A DNA stretch of 64,000 bases. Source: Roseomonas genomospecies 6 (GTDB lineage Bacteria > Pseudomonadota > Alphaproteobacteria > Azospirillales > Azospirillaceae). The notes under the pieces are model-generated. The model was not told the DNA's origin. It searched no databases and saw only the letters and a program-made list of their open reading frames with translations. Made by a program: the position numbers and the translations under genes. Position 1 is the stretch's first letter, and the number at the start of each line of letters is the position of its first letter. Location: contig NZ_QOKW01000008.1 of NCBI RefSeq assembly GCF_008365375.1, forward strand, positions 168,430 to 232,429. Reading direction: 5' to 3'. Below are positions 43,634 through 51,337 of this stretch, one piece after another.

Positions 43634-44869
43634 ATGGCGCTCGCCGCCGATCTCCCAATGCCGGCACACAGACGTTCCCGGCGGCCGTCCGGCCTGGCGG
43701 TGCCCTTGGGAATCGCCGTCGCGCTCTCTCTCTGCGCCGCGGCGGTGCCGGACGTTCCCTGGCCGTCTCGCGTCCTGACGCTTCTGGCCACCGCCGCCGC
43801 GGGCTTCGCGCTGGTCCGCGGCACCCGGAGCGGCGAGGCCGCCGCCGGCACCCTCCCCGATCCGTCGCCGGTGGCGGTCCCGGAAACGAACTCCAGCCGC
43901 GCGACGGTTCTGGCCACACCCGAAACCGGCACCCCGCGCGACCTGAAGACGGCCATGAGCCTGTTCAGCTCCGTCATCGTCGATCAGGTGGAAACCTCGG
44001 TCGCGGCGGTGGTGCAGGAAAACAGCCAGATGCGCGAAATGGCCCAGGAGATGGCCACCGCCGCGGTGCAGGCCAACGAGCAGTTCGGCAAATCCATGGC
44101 CGGCGCCAGCGCCGCGGAGAATTGCATCGAGCGGCTGGGCAGCGTGGGCGAGGGACTGACCGACTCCATCGGCATCATCGTCGGCGAAATGAACGAGACC
44201 ATGCGGGTGGTCGGCAACGCCACCGAACGGGCCGACACCACCCGCCAATGCGTGGACACCATGGCCGGACTGGCCCAGGACGTCAGCGACACGGTCGGGC
44301 TGATCGGCGACATCGCCCGCCAGACCCGCATGCTGGCGCTGAACGCCACCATCGAGGCGGCCCGCGCGGGCGAGGCCGGCAAGGGATTCGCCGTGGTCGC
44401 CGGCGAGGTGAAGGCGCTCGCCCATCAGACCGCGACCGCGACCGACACCATCACCGCCCGCATCGCCTCCATGCGCGACACCACCGCGGCGTCGGTGGAC
44501 GCACTGCGCGAGCTGGTGGACACCATCGCCCAGGTGGACGCCGCCAGCCAGCGCATCGCTTCCGCCGTGCACCAGCAGGAAGGGCTGGCGCGCGAGGTGA
44601 ACGGCAGCTTGAGCCAGATGCACGACGCCGTGTTCAGCCTGTCGCGGGAAATCCGCGAGGCCGCGCAGATCGCCGCCAACAGCGGCATGCTGTCGGAACT
44701 GGTGCTGGACACCGCGAACGAGGTGGACACCCACATGCATCAGTTGCGCGACCGGCTGACGCAGGTGGGCAGCGGCATGGCGATCCAGCCGATGGACGCC
44801 GCCACTCCTTCCTCTCCCCCCTCCTATGGCGACGGCGACGGCCGCGCCACTCATGAAAGCCGCACTTGA
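43634..44869 (+). CDS. Membrane-anchored methyl-accepting chemotaxis protein without a sensory ectodomain
   Basis: A 411-residue receptor with two close N-terminal hydrophobic helices (about residues 20-40 and 45-63) joined by a few residues, hence no periplasmic sensing domain. The signalling hairpin tip is [37 protein letters not shown] (about residues 236-272). It probably senses the membrane or a partner protein. Its TGA overlaps the next gene's ATG, so it is coupled to the CheY gene. First gene of the island's long operon. Confidence 0.88.
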   Translation: MALAADLPMPAHRRSRRPSGLAVPLGIAVALSLCAAAVPDVPWPSRVLTLLATAAAGFALVRGTRSGEAAAGTLPDPSPVAVPETNSSRATVLATPETGTPRDLKTAMSLFSSVIVDQVETSVAAVVQENSQMREMAQEMATAAVQANEQFGKSMAGASAAENCIERLGSVGEGLTDSIGIIVGEMNETMRVVGNATERADTTRQCVDTMAGLAQDVSDTVGLIGDIARQTRMLALNATIEAARAGEAGKGFAVVAGEVKALAHQTATATDTITARIASMRDTTAASVDALRELVDTIAQVDAASQRIASAVHQQEGLAREVNGSLSQMHDAVFSLSREIREAAQIAANSGMLSELVLDTANEVDTHMHQLRDRLTQVGSGMAIQPMDAATPSSPPSYGDGDGRATHESRT

Positions 44870-45240
44870 TGAGCAGCACGATCCTCATCCTCGACGATTC
44901 ACCCACCATGGTCATGAGCCTGTCGCGGATTCTGCAAAAATCCGGCTATGCCGTCGTCACCGCCGCCAACGGCAAGGACGGGCTGGAAAAGCTGAAGACC
45001 GGCACCCGGCCCAACCTGATCCTGACCGACCTGAACATGCCGGTGATGGACGGCATCACCTTCATCAAGGAAGCGCGGAAGAATTCCTCCACCCGCTTCA
45101 CGCCCATCGTGGTGCTGACCACCGAATCCATGCCCGGCAAGCGCGACGAGGCGCGGTCCGCCGGCGCGTCCGGCTGGCTGACCAAGCCGACGCCGCCCGA
45201 CGAGCTGCTCGCCACCCTCAAGCAGCTTCTGCCATCCTGA
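44869..45240 (+). CDS. CheY-like single-domain response regulator
   Basis: A 123-residue receiver: LILDDSPTMVMSLSRIL, phospho-acceptor in LTDLNMPVMDG, Thr in VVLTTESMPGKRDEAR and Lys in WLTKPTPP. ASGWLTKP is usual for CheY of array-linked systems. One-base overlap with the receptor gene upstream. The next gene encodes a possible phosphatase for it. Confidence 0.93.
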   Translation: MSSTILILDDSPTMVMSLSRILQKSGYAVVTAANGKDGLEKLKTGTRPNLILTDLNMPVMDGITFIKEARKNSSTRFTPIVVLTTESMPGKRDEARSAGASGWLTKPTPPDELLATLKQLLPS

Positions 45241-45257
45241 CCGGAAGGGGAATCCCC

Positions 45258-45632
45258 GTGGGCTCGAAGGAAGACTGCTCCCGTGTCTGCCGCGTCCTGG
45301 CCGCCCAAGTGGCGGAGGTGCAGGCCCGTCTGGAATCCTCCAGCCAGGAACTGGTTGCCACCTTGGACCGGCTTGATGGGCTGCTGACCGCCGACTCCGA
45401 TCGGAATTCCGCCCAGGCCCGCGAGACCGCCGCCATGCAGGACGCGCTGGACGGGCTTCTCTTCGCGCAGGCGCAGGAGCATGACATCATCCGCCAGATG
45501 ATGGGAGTGATCGCCCACGCCCTCAGCCTTCTGCCCGACCACATCGACCCCGACCGGCTCGTCGGGCTCTACATCTCCGATGCCCAGCGGAACGTGCATC
45601 GGGCGGCGCTGGAGCGGGGTGATGCGGACTGA
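45258..45632 (+). CDS. Small helical protein, possible CheZ-like phosphatase
   Basis: A 124-residue all-helical protein starting from a GTG with GGAAGGGG ahead. Residues 60-92 include FAQAQEHDIIRQMMGVIAHAL. The spacing Asp76-x-x-x-Gln80 matches the D-x-x-x-Q active pair of CheZ (there in QDLTGQVI) within a similarly hydrophobic helix. It is much shorter than enteric CheZ and lacks a clear C-terminal CheY-binding tail. It lies directly after a cheY and overlaps the LOV kinase start by 11 bases. Role inferred from motif and position only. Confidence 0.45.
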   Translation: MGSKEDCSRVCRVLAAQVAEVQARLESSSQELVATLDRLDGLLTADSDRNSAQARETAAMQDALDGLLFAQAQEHDIIRQMMGVIAHALSLLPDHIDPDRLVGLYISDAQRNVHRAALERGDAD

Positions 45633-47112
45633 CCCCGACACGCTGGAGGTTGCGCTCGACGGCGCCCGCCTTGCGGTCTTCCGCCACGAACCCGACTGGG
45701 CCGGCGATCCGAGCGGAATCGCCGGGAGCCTGCAATGGATCGGCTGCCGCTACGGCGTGGACGGGATGGATGGCCGCGGGTTGGCCGCCCTGCTCGACGC
45801 GGTGACCGACAGCGACCGCGGCAGCCTGCTGGGCCTGTTCGCCCCCGGCGGCGGCGCCGTGCGGGGCGGCGAATTCCGCCTGAAGGGGGCGGGGCGCGAC
45901 ATCCATCTGTCCTGCGACGCCATGGTGGAGGCCGGTGGCGGCGAACGCCCGCTGCGGATCACCGGCACCGTCCAGGACATCAGCGAACGGCGCCGGTTCG
46001 AGGAGACGCTGAACGACACCCTGCGCTCCAAGCAGACGCTGCTGGCCATCATCGACGCCTCCCCCATCAGCATCTCGGTCGCCGACGCCCGGCTGCCGGA
46101 CGCCCCGCTGGTCTACGTCAACCGCCGGTTCCAGAGCCTGACGGGCTATGAGCCGGCGGACATCCTGGGCCGGAACTGCCGCTTCCTGCAAGGGCCGGGC
46201 AGCGATCCCGGCACGGTGGCCGCCATCCGCCGCGCGGTCGCCCAGGGCGACCGGATCGACACCCGAATCCTGAACTACCGCAAGGACGGCACGCCTTTCG
46301 TCAACGCCCTGATGCTGGCGCCCATCCGCGACAGCGACGGCACGGTCACCGCCTACATCGGCTTCCAGAGCGACGTGACCGAGGAGGCCCGGCGGGAGGA
46401 GGCCGAACGCCAGCGCCAGCGGATGGAGGTGATGGGCCGCATGATGGGCGGCGTCGCCCATGAGATCAACAACCTGCTCCAGCCCATCACCCTTCTGACC
46501 GAGGAACTGTCGGACCGGCACGCGGGCGACGCCGACGGCCCCTATCTGGACATGGTGCTGGATTGCGCGCGCAAGGCGCGGCGGATCATCGGCGACCTTC
46601 TGGCCTTCTCGCGCCCCGCCAAACGCGCCACGGACCCGGTGACGGCGGGCGAGCTGATGGCCGCCACCCTGCCGCTGGTGTGCAAGGCCGTCGGTCCGGG
46701 GGTGGTGCTGAGCGAACGCATCGCCACCGCGGGGGCCGCGCTGACCTTGCGGGCCGACCGCACAGCCTTCGCCCAGGTGCTGCTGAATCTGGCGGGCAAC
46801 GCCGCCGCCGCCGTGGGAGGGACCGGCACCATCGACGTGACGCTCGACCTGGAGCCCGCCGACGGGACGGAGCCGCGGCGCGCCCGCATCACCGTGGCCG
46901 ACGCCGGCTGCGGCATGGGACCCGCGATTCTGGAACGGGCCTTCGAACCCTTCTTCACCACCAAGCCCGTGGGCCAGGGCACCGGGCTGGGCCTGTCGGT
47001 CGTCTATGGCTTGGTGAAGGATATGGGCGGCGACATCACGCTGGCCAGCACCCCCGGGGTGGGCACGGTGGCGACCGTGTTCCTGCCCGAATTCGTTCCC
47101 CCCGCCGCCTGA
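45622..47112 (+). CDS. LOV-domain (blue-light) histidine kinase
   Basis: A 496-residue soluble kinase. An N-terminal PAS-like region (to about 135) precedes a LOV domain at about 140-255 with GRNCRFLQG; Cys186 is the residue that forms the flavin adduct, and NYRKDGTPF and GFQSDVTEE complete the signature. The kinase core has H-box VAHEINN (His280), G-boxes DAGCGMGP and GTGLGLSVVYGLV. LOV kinases switch activity on blue light through FMN. The start at 45622 (GGAG ahead) overlaps the previous gene. A response regulator gene follows 12 bases later. Confidence 0.9.
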   Translation: MRTDPDTLEVALDGARLAVFRHEPDWAGDPSGIAGSLQWIGCRYGVDGMDGRGLAALLDAVTDSDRGSLLGLFAPGGGAVRGGEFRLKGAGRDIHLSCDAMVEAGGGERPLRITGTVQDISERRRFEETLNDTLRSKQTLLAIIDASPISISVADARLPDAPLVYVNRRFQSLTGYEPADILGRNCRFLQGPGSDPGTVAAIRRAVAQGDRIDTRILNYRKDGTPFVNALMLAPIRDSDGTVTAYIGFQSDVTEEARREEAERQRQRMEVMGRMMGGVAHEINNLLQPITLLTEELSDRHAGDADGPYLDMVLDCARKARRIIGDLLAFSRPAKRATDPVTAGELMAATLPLVCKAVGPGVVLSERIATAGAALTLRADRTAFAQVLLNLAGNAAAAVGGTGTIDVTLDLEPADGTEPRRARITVADAGCGMGPAILERAFEPFFTTKPVGQGTGLGLSVVYGLVKDMGGDITLASTPGVGTVATVFLPEFVPPAA

Positions 47113-47124
47113 GGAGAAACAGCC

Positions 47125-47535
47125 ATGGCACGCATTCTGGTCATCGAAGACGTTCCGTCGGTGATGTTTTCCCTGCGCATGGTGCTGGAGGGACAGGGCC
47201 ACAAGGTCGCCACCGCCGTCGACGGGGCCGAGGGGCTGGACCGCCTGCGCCGCGAAGGGTTCGACGTGGTGGTGACGGACATCTGGATGCCGGGCAAGGA
47301 CGGCGCCACCGTGATCCGCGAAGGGAGGGCGGCGGCTCCGGGGACGCGCTTCCTCGCCATCACCGGCGGCTCGCCCAACAGCTCTCCCGGCGGGTCCCCG
47401 GATGGCTCCCCAGGCGGCTCCGTCGGTATCGACCATCTGCGGCAGGAAGATTTCGGGGCGGACCGCATCCTGTTCAAACCCTTCGAGCGGCAGGAACTGA
47501 TCGGTGCCATCGACGCCCTGACCGCCCGTTCCTGA
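47125..47535 (+). CDS. Single-domain response regulator with a Gly/Ser/Pro insert
   Basis: A 136-residue receiver: ILVIEDVPSVMFSL, phospho-acceptor in VVTDIWMPGKDG, Thr in AITGG and Lys in LFKPFERQ. Between the Thr strand and the Lys strand it carries an unusual insert (SPNSSPGGSPDGSPGGSVG) of repeated Gly-Ser-Pro, in the segment that normally forms the helix 4 face used for partner contact. GAGGAGA precedes the ATG. Probable partner of the LOV kinase. Confidence 0.88.
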   Translation: MARILVIEDVPSVMFSLRMVLEGQGHKVATAVDGAEGLDRLRREGFDVVVTDIWMPGKDGATVIREGRAAAPGTRFLAITGGSPNSSPGGSPDGSPGGSVGIDHLRQEDFGADRILFKPFERQELIGAIDALTARS

Positions 47536-47594
47536 CGCCCGTCCACGTTCCGCTCCACCTCCCCACCCACGCGCCCCCCATGAAAGCCACGGCC

Positions 47595-48407
47595 ATGACC
47601 TTCCTCCACGATCTCTCGCCCGCGTCCATGCAGAGCGAACGGCAGCGCCTGCTGACCGTCTGGCGGACCTATCTGGGGGACTATCTGCCCATGCCGCAGA
47701 TCGACCGCCGCATCGTGGAGGATCTGTGCGAGGGCCTGTTCGACGCCTTCGCCGAGGCGCTGGGCAAGGCCCCGCCGGTGATGACCGAGGGATTGCGGGA
47801 GCTGCTGTCGGCCCTGTCGGTGGAGTTCGCCGAGCGGGGGCTGACCCCGTCGCAGACGGCCACCTTCGTCTTCAGCCTGAAGCATGTGCTGAACGAGGTC
47901 TTTTCCGGCGGCTCGGGAGCGATGGAGGACATCCACAAGTTGATCGACGCCATGGGCCTCTATTCCATGGACGCCTTCATCGGCCGGCGCGAGCAGATCA
48001 TCCGCCGCCAGAACCAGGAGCTGGTGGACCTGTCGGTTCCCGTGGTGCCGCTGTGGGAGGGGGTTCTGTCCTTGCCCATCATCGGCACGCTGGATTCCAG
48101 CCGCGCTCAGGCGATCACGGAAAAGCTGCTGTTCGAAGTTGCCCGCAGCGGGTCGCGCTACGCCATTCTCGACATCAGCGGCGTGCCGATGGTCGATACC
48201 CAGACCGCCCAGCATCTGGCGAAGACGGTGGCGGCGGCGCGGCTGATGGGGGCGGAATGCGTCATCACCGGCATCCGTCCGGCCATCGCCCAGGTCATGG
48301 TGTCGCTGGGCATCGACCTGGCGACCATCGAGACGCGCTTCTCGCTGGCCGAGGGGCTGCGCTACTGCTTCGGCAAGCTGAACTACACCGTGGTCCGGGG
48401 AGACTGA
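47595..48407 (+). CDS. rsbR: RsbR-type stressosome protein
   Basis: A 270-residue protein with an N-terminal helical RsbRD-like domain (about 5-140) and a C-terminal STAS domain (about 150-265). The STAS part has AILDISGVPMVDTQTAQHL and VITGIRPAIAQVMVSLGIDL; Thr residues in DTQT and in TGIRP occupy the positions phosphorylated in Bacillus RsbR. It forms the stressosome core with RsbS. ATG at 47595 is chosen; 47580 is an in-frame alternative, and neither has a strong ribosome site. Four bases separate it from rsbS. Confidence 0.85.
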   Translation: MTFLHDLSPASMQSERQRLLTVWRTYLGDYLPMPQIDRRIVEDLCEGLFDAFAEALGKAPPVMTEGLRELLSALSVEFAERGLTPSQTATFVFSLKHVLNEVFSGGSGAMEDIHKLIDAMGLYSMDAFIGRREQIIRRQNQELVDLSVPVVPLWEGVLSLPIIGTLDSSRAQAITEKLLFEVARSGSRYAILDISGVPMVDTQTAQHLAKTVAAARLMGAECVITGIRPAIAQVMVSLGIDLATIETRFSLAEGLRYCFGKLNYTVVRGD

Positions 48408-48411
48408 CCGG

Positions 48412-48792
48412 ATGCCCGCCTCCGCCCCCTCCCAAGCCCACATCACGCCGCTGGACGGTATCCTGGTCGTCACGCTGCCGCCGCTGCTGGGCGACAGCGA
48501 CGCCGAACATCTGGCCGAGCAGGTGGGTGAACGGCTGGTGGCGGAGCAGGCGCACGCCGCGCTGATCGACATGGCGCAAATGCGCATGATCGATTCGCAC
48601 ATGGGGCGGGTGTTGAACGCGATGGCCACCATGATCCGCCTGCTGGGCGCCGAGACCATGGTGGCCGGCCTCCGTCCGGAGGTCGCGATGACGATGGTGG
48701 AACTGGGTATGGATCTGGGCGGCATTCCCGCCGCCCTGTCGGTCAGGCACGGCCTCGCGGACCTCCGCGCCCGCGCGGGCAGGTCGGAGTGA
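48412..48792 (+). CDS. rsbS: RsbS-type STAS scaffold protein
   Basis: A 126-residue single STAS domain: ILVVTLPPLLGDSDAEHLAEQV, then ALIDMAQMRMIDSHMGRVL with Ser62 at the RsbT-phosphorylation position. MVAGLRPEVAMTMVELGMDL is the conserved C-terminal part. In stressosomes RsbS holds RsbT until phosphorylated. Its stop overlaps the rsbT GTG start (GTGA). Confidence 0.9.
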   Translation: MPASAPSQAHITPLDGILVVTLPPLLGDSDAEHLAEQVGERLVAEQAHAALIDMAQMRMIDSHMGRVLNAMATMIRLLGAETMVAGLRPEVAMTMVELGMDLGGIPAALSVRHGLADLRARAGRSE

Positions 48793-49205
48793 AGCCCGCC
48801 GCGCGCCCGATCCGCGCGACCGTCACCGTCCACGGCGAGGAATCGCTGGCCGCCGCCCACCGGGCGGTGGACGAGGCGGGGCAGGTCCTGGGCTATGGGC
48901 TGGTAGACCAGACCAAGCTCATCACCGCCGCCAGCGAACTGGTGCGCAACATCGTGCTCTACGCCGGCACCGGCCAGATGGAGGTTGAAGAGATGGTCCG
49001 CGGCGGCCAGAGCGGGCTGCGCCTGACCTTCACCGACGAGGGGCCGGGAATCCCCGACGTGGGCCGCGCCATGCAGGACGGCTACAGCACCGGAAAGGGC
49101 ATGGGGCTGGGCCTGCCCGGAGCCCGGCGGCTGGTCCATGAATTCTCCATCGACTCCGCCGCCGGAATGGGCACCCGCGTCATCATCGTCCTGTGGAAGC
49201 GCTGA
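48789..49205 (+). CDS. rsbT: RsbT-type switch kinase
   Basis: A 138-residue GHKL kinase: N-box ASELVRNIVLYAG, then DEGPGIPDVGRAMQDGYSTGKGMGLGLPGARRL, an almost canonical RsbT ATP-lid sequence. GTG start overlapping rsbS. RsbT phosphorylates RsbR and RsbS, is released, and activates a downstream partner (RsbU in Bacillus). No RsbU is encoded here, so the partner must be another protein, possibly in this operon. Confidence 0.92.
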   Translation: MKPAARPIRATVTVHGEESLAAAHRAVDEAGQVLGYGLVDQTKLITAASELVRNIVLYAGTGQMEVEEMVRGGQSGLRLTFTDEGPGIPDVGRAMQDGYSTGKGMGLGLPGARRLVHEFSIDSAAGMGTRVIIVLWKR

Positions 49206-50239
49206 TGCTGCCCCTGCATTGCCATCGCCGGCTGAGGATCGACGCCCCATCCGCCCTGACGCTCGCCCGTGGGGTGGCCGCCGATCTTGCCGCCGCCCAG
49301 GCGCTGGGAGAGGACGCCGCCGCCCGGCTGGCGCTGGTGGTGAGCGAGTTGGGCAGCAACCTGCTGAACCACACGCCGGACGGGGGAAGCTTGCTGCTGC
49401 GCCCGCTGACGGCCTGGGACGGCGGCAGGGCGGGGGTGGAGTGCTTGGCGCTGGACCATGGGCCGGGCATCGCCGACCTGGGCCGGGCCATCGCCGGACC
49501 GGCCCGCCCGCCGGGGAGCGCACCCGCCGGGGGGCTCGGCTACGGGCTGGGGGCGGTGCGGCGGTTGGCCGACCGCTTCGACATCCACACGCTGCCGGGG
49601 GTGGGCACCGCCGTCCTGGCCCGCGTCCTGGCCCGCGTTCCGGAGGAGGAGGACGGCGCCCCGGCGCCCTTCGGCGGCGCGACGATGCTGGCAATGGCCG
49701 GCAGCGACTGGTGCGGCGACGGGTGGCTGATGCGACGCGACGGGCTGGTGCTGGCGGTGGACGGGCTGGGGCATGGCGAGGCCGCCGCCGCCGCCGCCCG
49801 GCGGGCCGAGGCAGAGACGAAGGCCGCACCGCCGGACGCCGATCCGGGCGCGGTCCTGACGGCGCTCCACCACGCGCTGCGCGACACCCGTGGAGCGGTC
49901 GCCACGGTGCTTCGGCTGGAGGGGGAGCGCATCGGCTACGCCGGGGTCGGCAACATCGCGGCCACCCTGATCCGGCAGGGCGCCGGCACAGCCCTTTCCG
50001 GCCGCTGGGGCGTGGTGGGCTACAACGCCACCCCGCCGCCCACCGTCTGGATTCCCTGGCAAGCCGGCGACCATGTGGTCCTGCACAGCGACGGCTGTTC
50101 CCGGCTGGCCAGCCTGTTCCTGGACCGGCGGCTTCTCCACACCCACCCCGCCCTGGCCGCCGCCGTGCTGATGCGCGACGGCTGCCCGCGCGTGGACGAC
50201 CAGATGGTGATGGTGCTGCGCCATCCCGCGACCCTTTGA
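49205..50239 (+). CDS. ATPase-SpoIIE phosphatase fusion (RsbX-like)
   Basis: A 344-residue protein with an N-terminal GHKL ATPase-like domain (about 5-135; VVSELGSNLLNHTPDGG, DHGPGIADLGRA) and a C-terminal SpoIIE/PP2C-type phosphatase (about 145-340; LAVDGLGHGEAAAAAARRA, VGNIAATLI, LHSDGCSRL, DDQMVMVLRH). RsbX-type phosphatases reset RsbR and RsbS. The fused kinase-like part lacks the glycine-rich YSTG lid of RsbT. ATG at 49205 overlaps the rsbT stop (TGATG). Confidence 0.85.
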   Translation: MLPLHCHRRLRIDAPSALTLARGVAADLAAAQALGEDAAARLALVVSELGSNLLNHTPDGGSLLLRPLTAWDGGRAGVECLALDHGPGIADLGRAIAGPARPPGSAPAGGLGYGLGAVRRLADRFDIHTLPGVGTAVLARVLARVPEEEDGAPAPFGGATMLAMAGSDWCGDGWLMRRDGLVLAVDGLGHGEAAAAAARRAEAETKAAPPDADPGAVLTALHHALRDTRGAVATVLRLEGERIGYAGVGNIAATLIRQGAGTALSGRWGVVGYNATPPPTVWIPWQAGDHVVLHSDGCSRLASLFLDRRLLHTHPALAAAVLMRDGCPRVDDQMVMVLRHPATL

Positions 50240-50287
50240 ACGAACGCCTCTTCGAACGACGACGGCTCTGGCGGAAAGCGACGACCC

Positions 50288-50683
50288 ATGCATCCCTGCA
50301 AACGCATTCTCCTGGTGGACGACAGCAAGCTGGCCCGCATGGCGCTGCGCGCCCTGCTGAACGATCTGGGCATGGAGACCGATGTGATCGAGGCGGCGGA
50401 CGCCGAAGCGGCGCTGGAGTTGACCGAGCGCATCGCCTTTGACATGGTGTTCATGGACTACAACATGCCGGGCCTGGACGGCCTGTCCGCCGCCGCGGTC
50501 ATCCGCGCCCGCCAGCCCAACATGGCCATCGCGCTCGTCACCGCCAACGCGCAGGACGACATCCTGGCCAATGCGGAGCGGCTGCGGCTGGGTTTCCTGG
50601 GCAAGCCGGTGCGGCGGGAGGACATCCTGCGCTTCGTCGCCGATGCCGGCCCCGGCGCTGCGGAGTCGATGGACCGACCGTGA
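50288..50683 (+). CDS. CheY-like single-domain response regulator
   Basis: A 131-residue receiver: ILLVDDSKLARMAL, phospho-acceptor in VFMDYNMPGLDG, Thr in ALVTANAQDD and Lys in FLGKPVRRED. Its TGA overlaps the ATG of the CheC-type phosphatase gene, strongly suggesting that phosphatase acts on it. Confidence 0.93.
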   Translation: MHPCKRILLVDDSKLARMALRALLNDLGMETDVIEAADAEAALELTERIAFDMVFMDYNMPGLDGLSAAAVIRARQPNMAIALVTANAQDDILANAERLRLGFLGKPVRREDILRFVADAGPGAAESMDRP

Positions 50684-51318
50684 TGTTCGACGCGCTGGAA
50701 CAGGACGCCGTCACCGAACTGCTGAACGTGGCGGTCAGCCGCTCGGCGGCAGCGCTCAGCCGCATGGTGGGCAAGCCCGTAGCGATGTCGGTGCCCGACG
50801 TGCGCGCCTTGTCGCGGGCGGAGGCGCTGGACGCCATCTCCCGCAACCGCGACACGTCGCTGATCGCCGTGGGCGAGCAGTTCAGCGGCCCCTTCTCCGG
50901 TCGCGCCCTGCTGGTCTTCCCCGAGGCGCGCAGTCTTCATCTCGTACAGGCCATCGTCGGGGAGCAGATGTCGCTGGAGGAGATCGCCGATCTGGAGGAG
51001 GACGCCATGACCGAGGTCGGCAACGTCATCCTCAACAGTTGCTTGGCCAGCATCGCCAACATGCTGGGCTGCCGGATCGAAGCCACCCTGCCCCATTGCT
51101 TCCAAGGCGGGGTGGAGCAGATCTTCCGGCGGACCATCCGCGATGACGACGACGGCGTGGTCCTGTTCATGTCCATCGACTTCTCCATCCGGGAGCGGGA
51201 CATCGGCGGGTTCATCATCCTCCTGCTGGACCTCAACGCCATGTCGAACCTGCGCAGCGCCATCGCCCGCTACGTGGACGGGTTGTGCCGGTCACTGGGC
51301 GGCCCGACTTCCTCATGA
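50683..51318 (+). CDS. CheC-type CheY-phosphate phosphatase
   Basis: A 211-residue protein with two ExxN active-site helices, TELLNVAVSRSAAAL (about residues 8-22) and TEVGNVILNSCLASIAN (about 107-123). The pseudo-twofold layout and the MFDALEQDAV start are those of CheC/FliY phosphatases. It probably dephosphorylates the CheY encoded just upstream. No cheD is present in the window. TGATG overlap with the upstream gene. Confidence 0.88.
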   Translation: MFDALEQDAVTELLNVAVSRSAAALSRMVGKPVAMSVPDVRALSRAEALDAISRNRDTSLIAVGEQFSGPFSGRALLVFPEARSLHLVQAIVGEQMSLEEIADLEEDAMTEVGNVILNSCLASIANMLGCRIEATLPHCFQGGVEQIFRRTIRDDDDGVVLFMSIDFSIRERDIGGFIILLLDLNAMSNLRSAIARYVDGLCRSLGGPTSS

Positions 51319-51337
51319 CCCGAACCGATCCGCCGCG

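Noticed and set aside
49205..50239. A second true RsbT kinase
   Set aside because: The N-terminal ATPase-like domain lacks the RsbT lid sequence and is fused to a SpoIIE-type phosphatase, so it was called RsbX-like.
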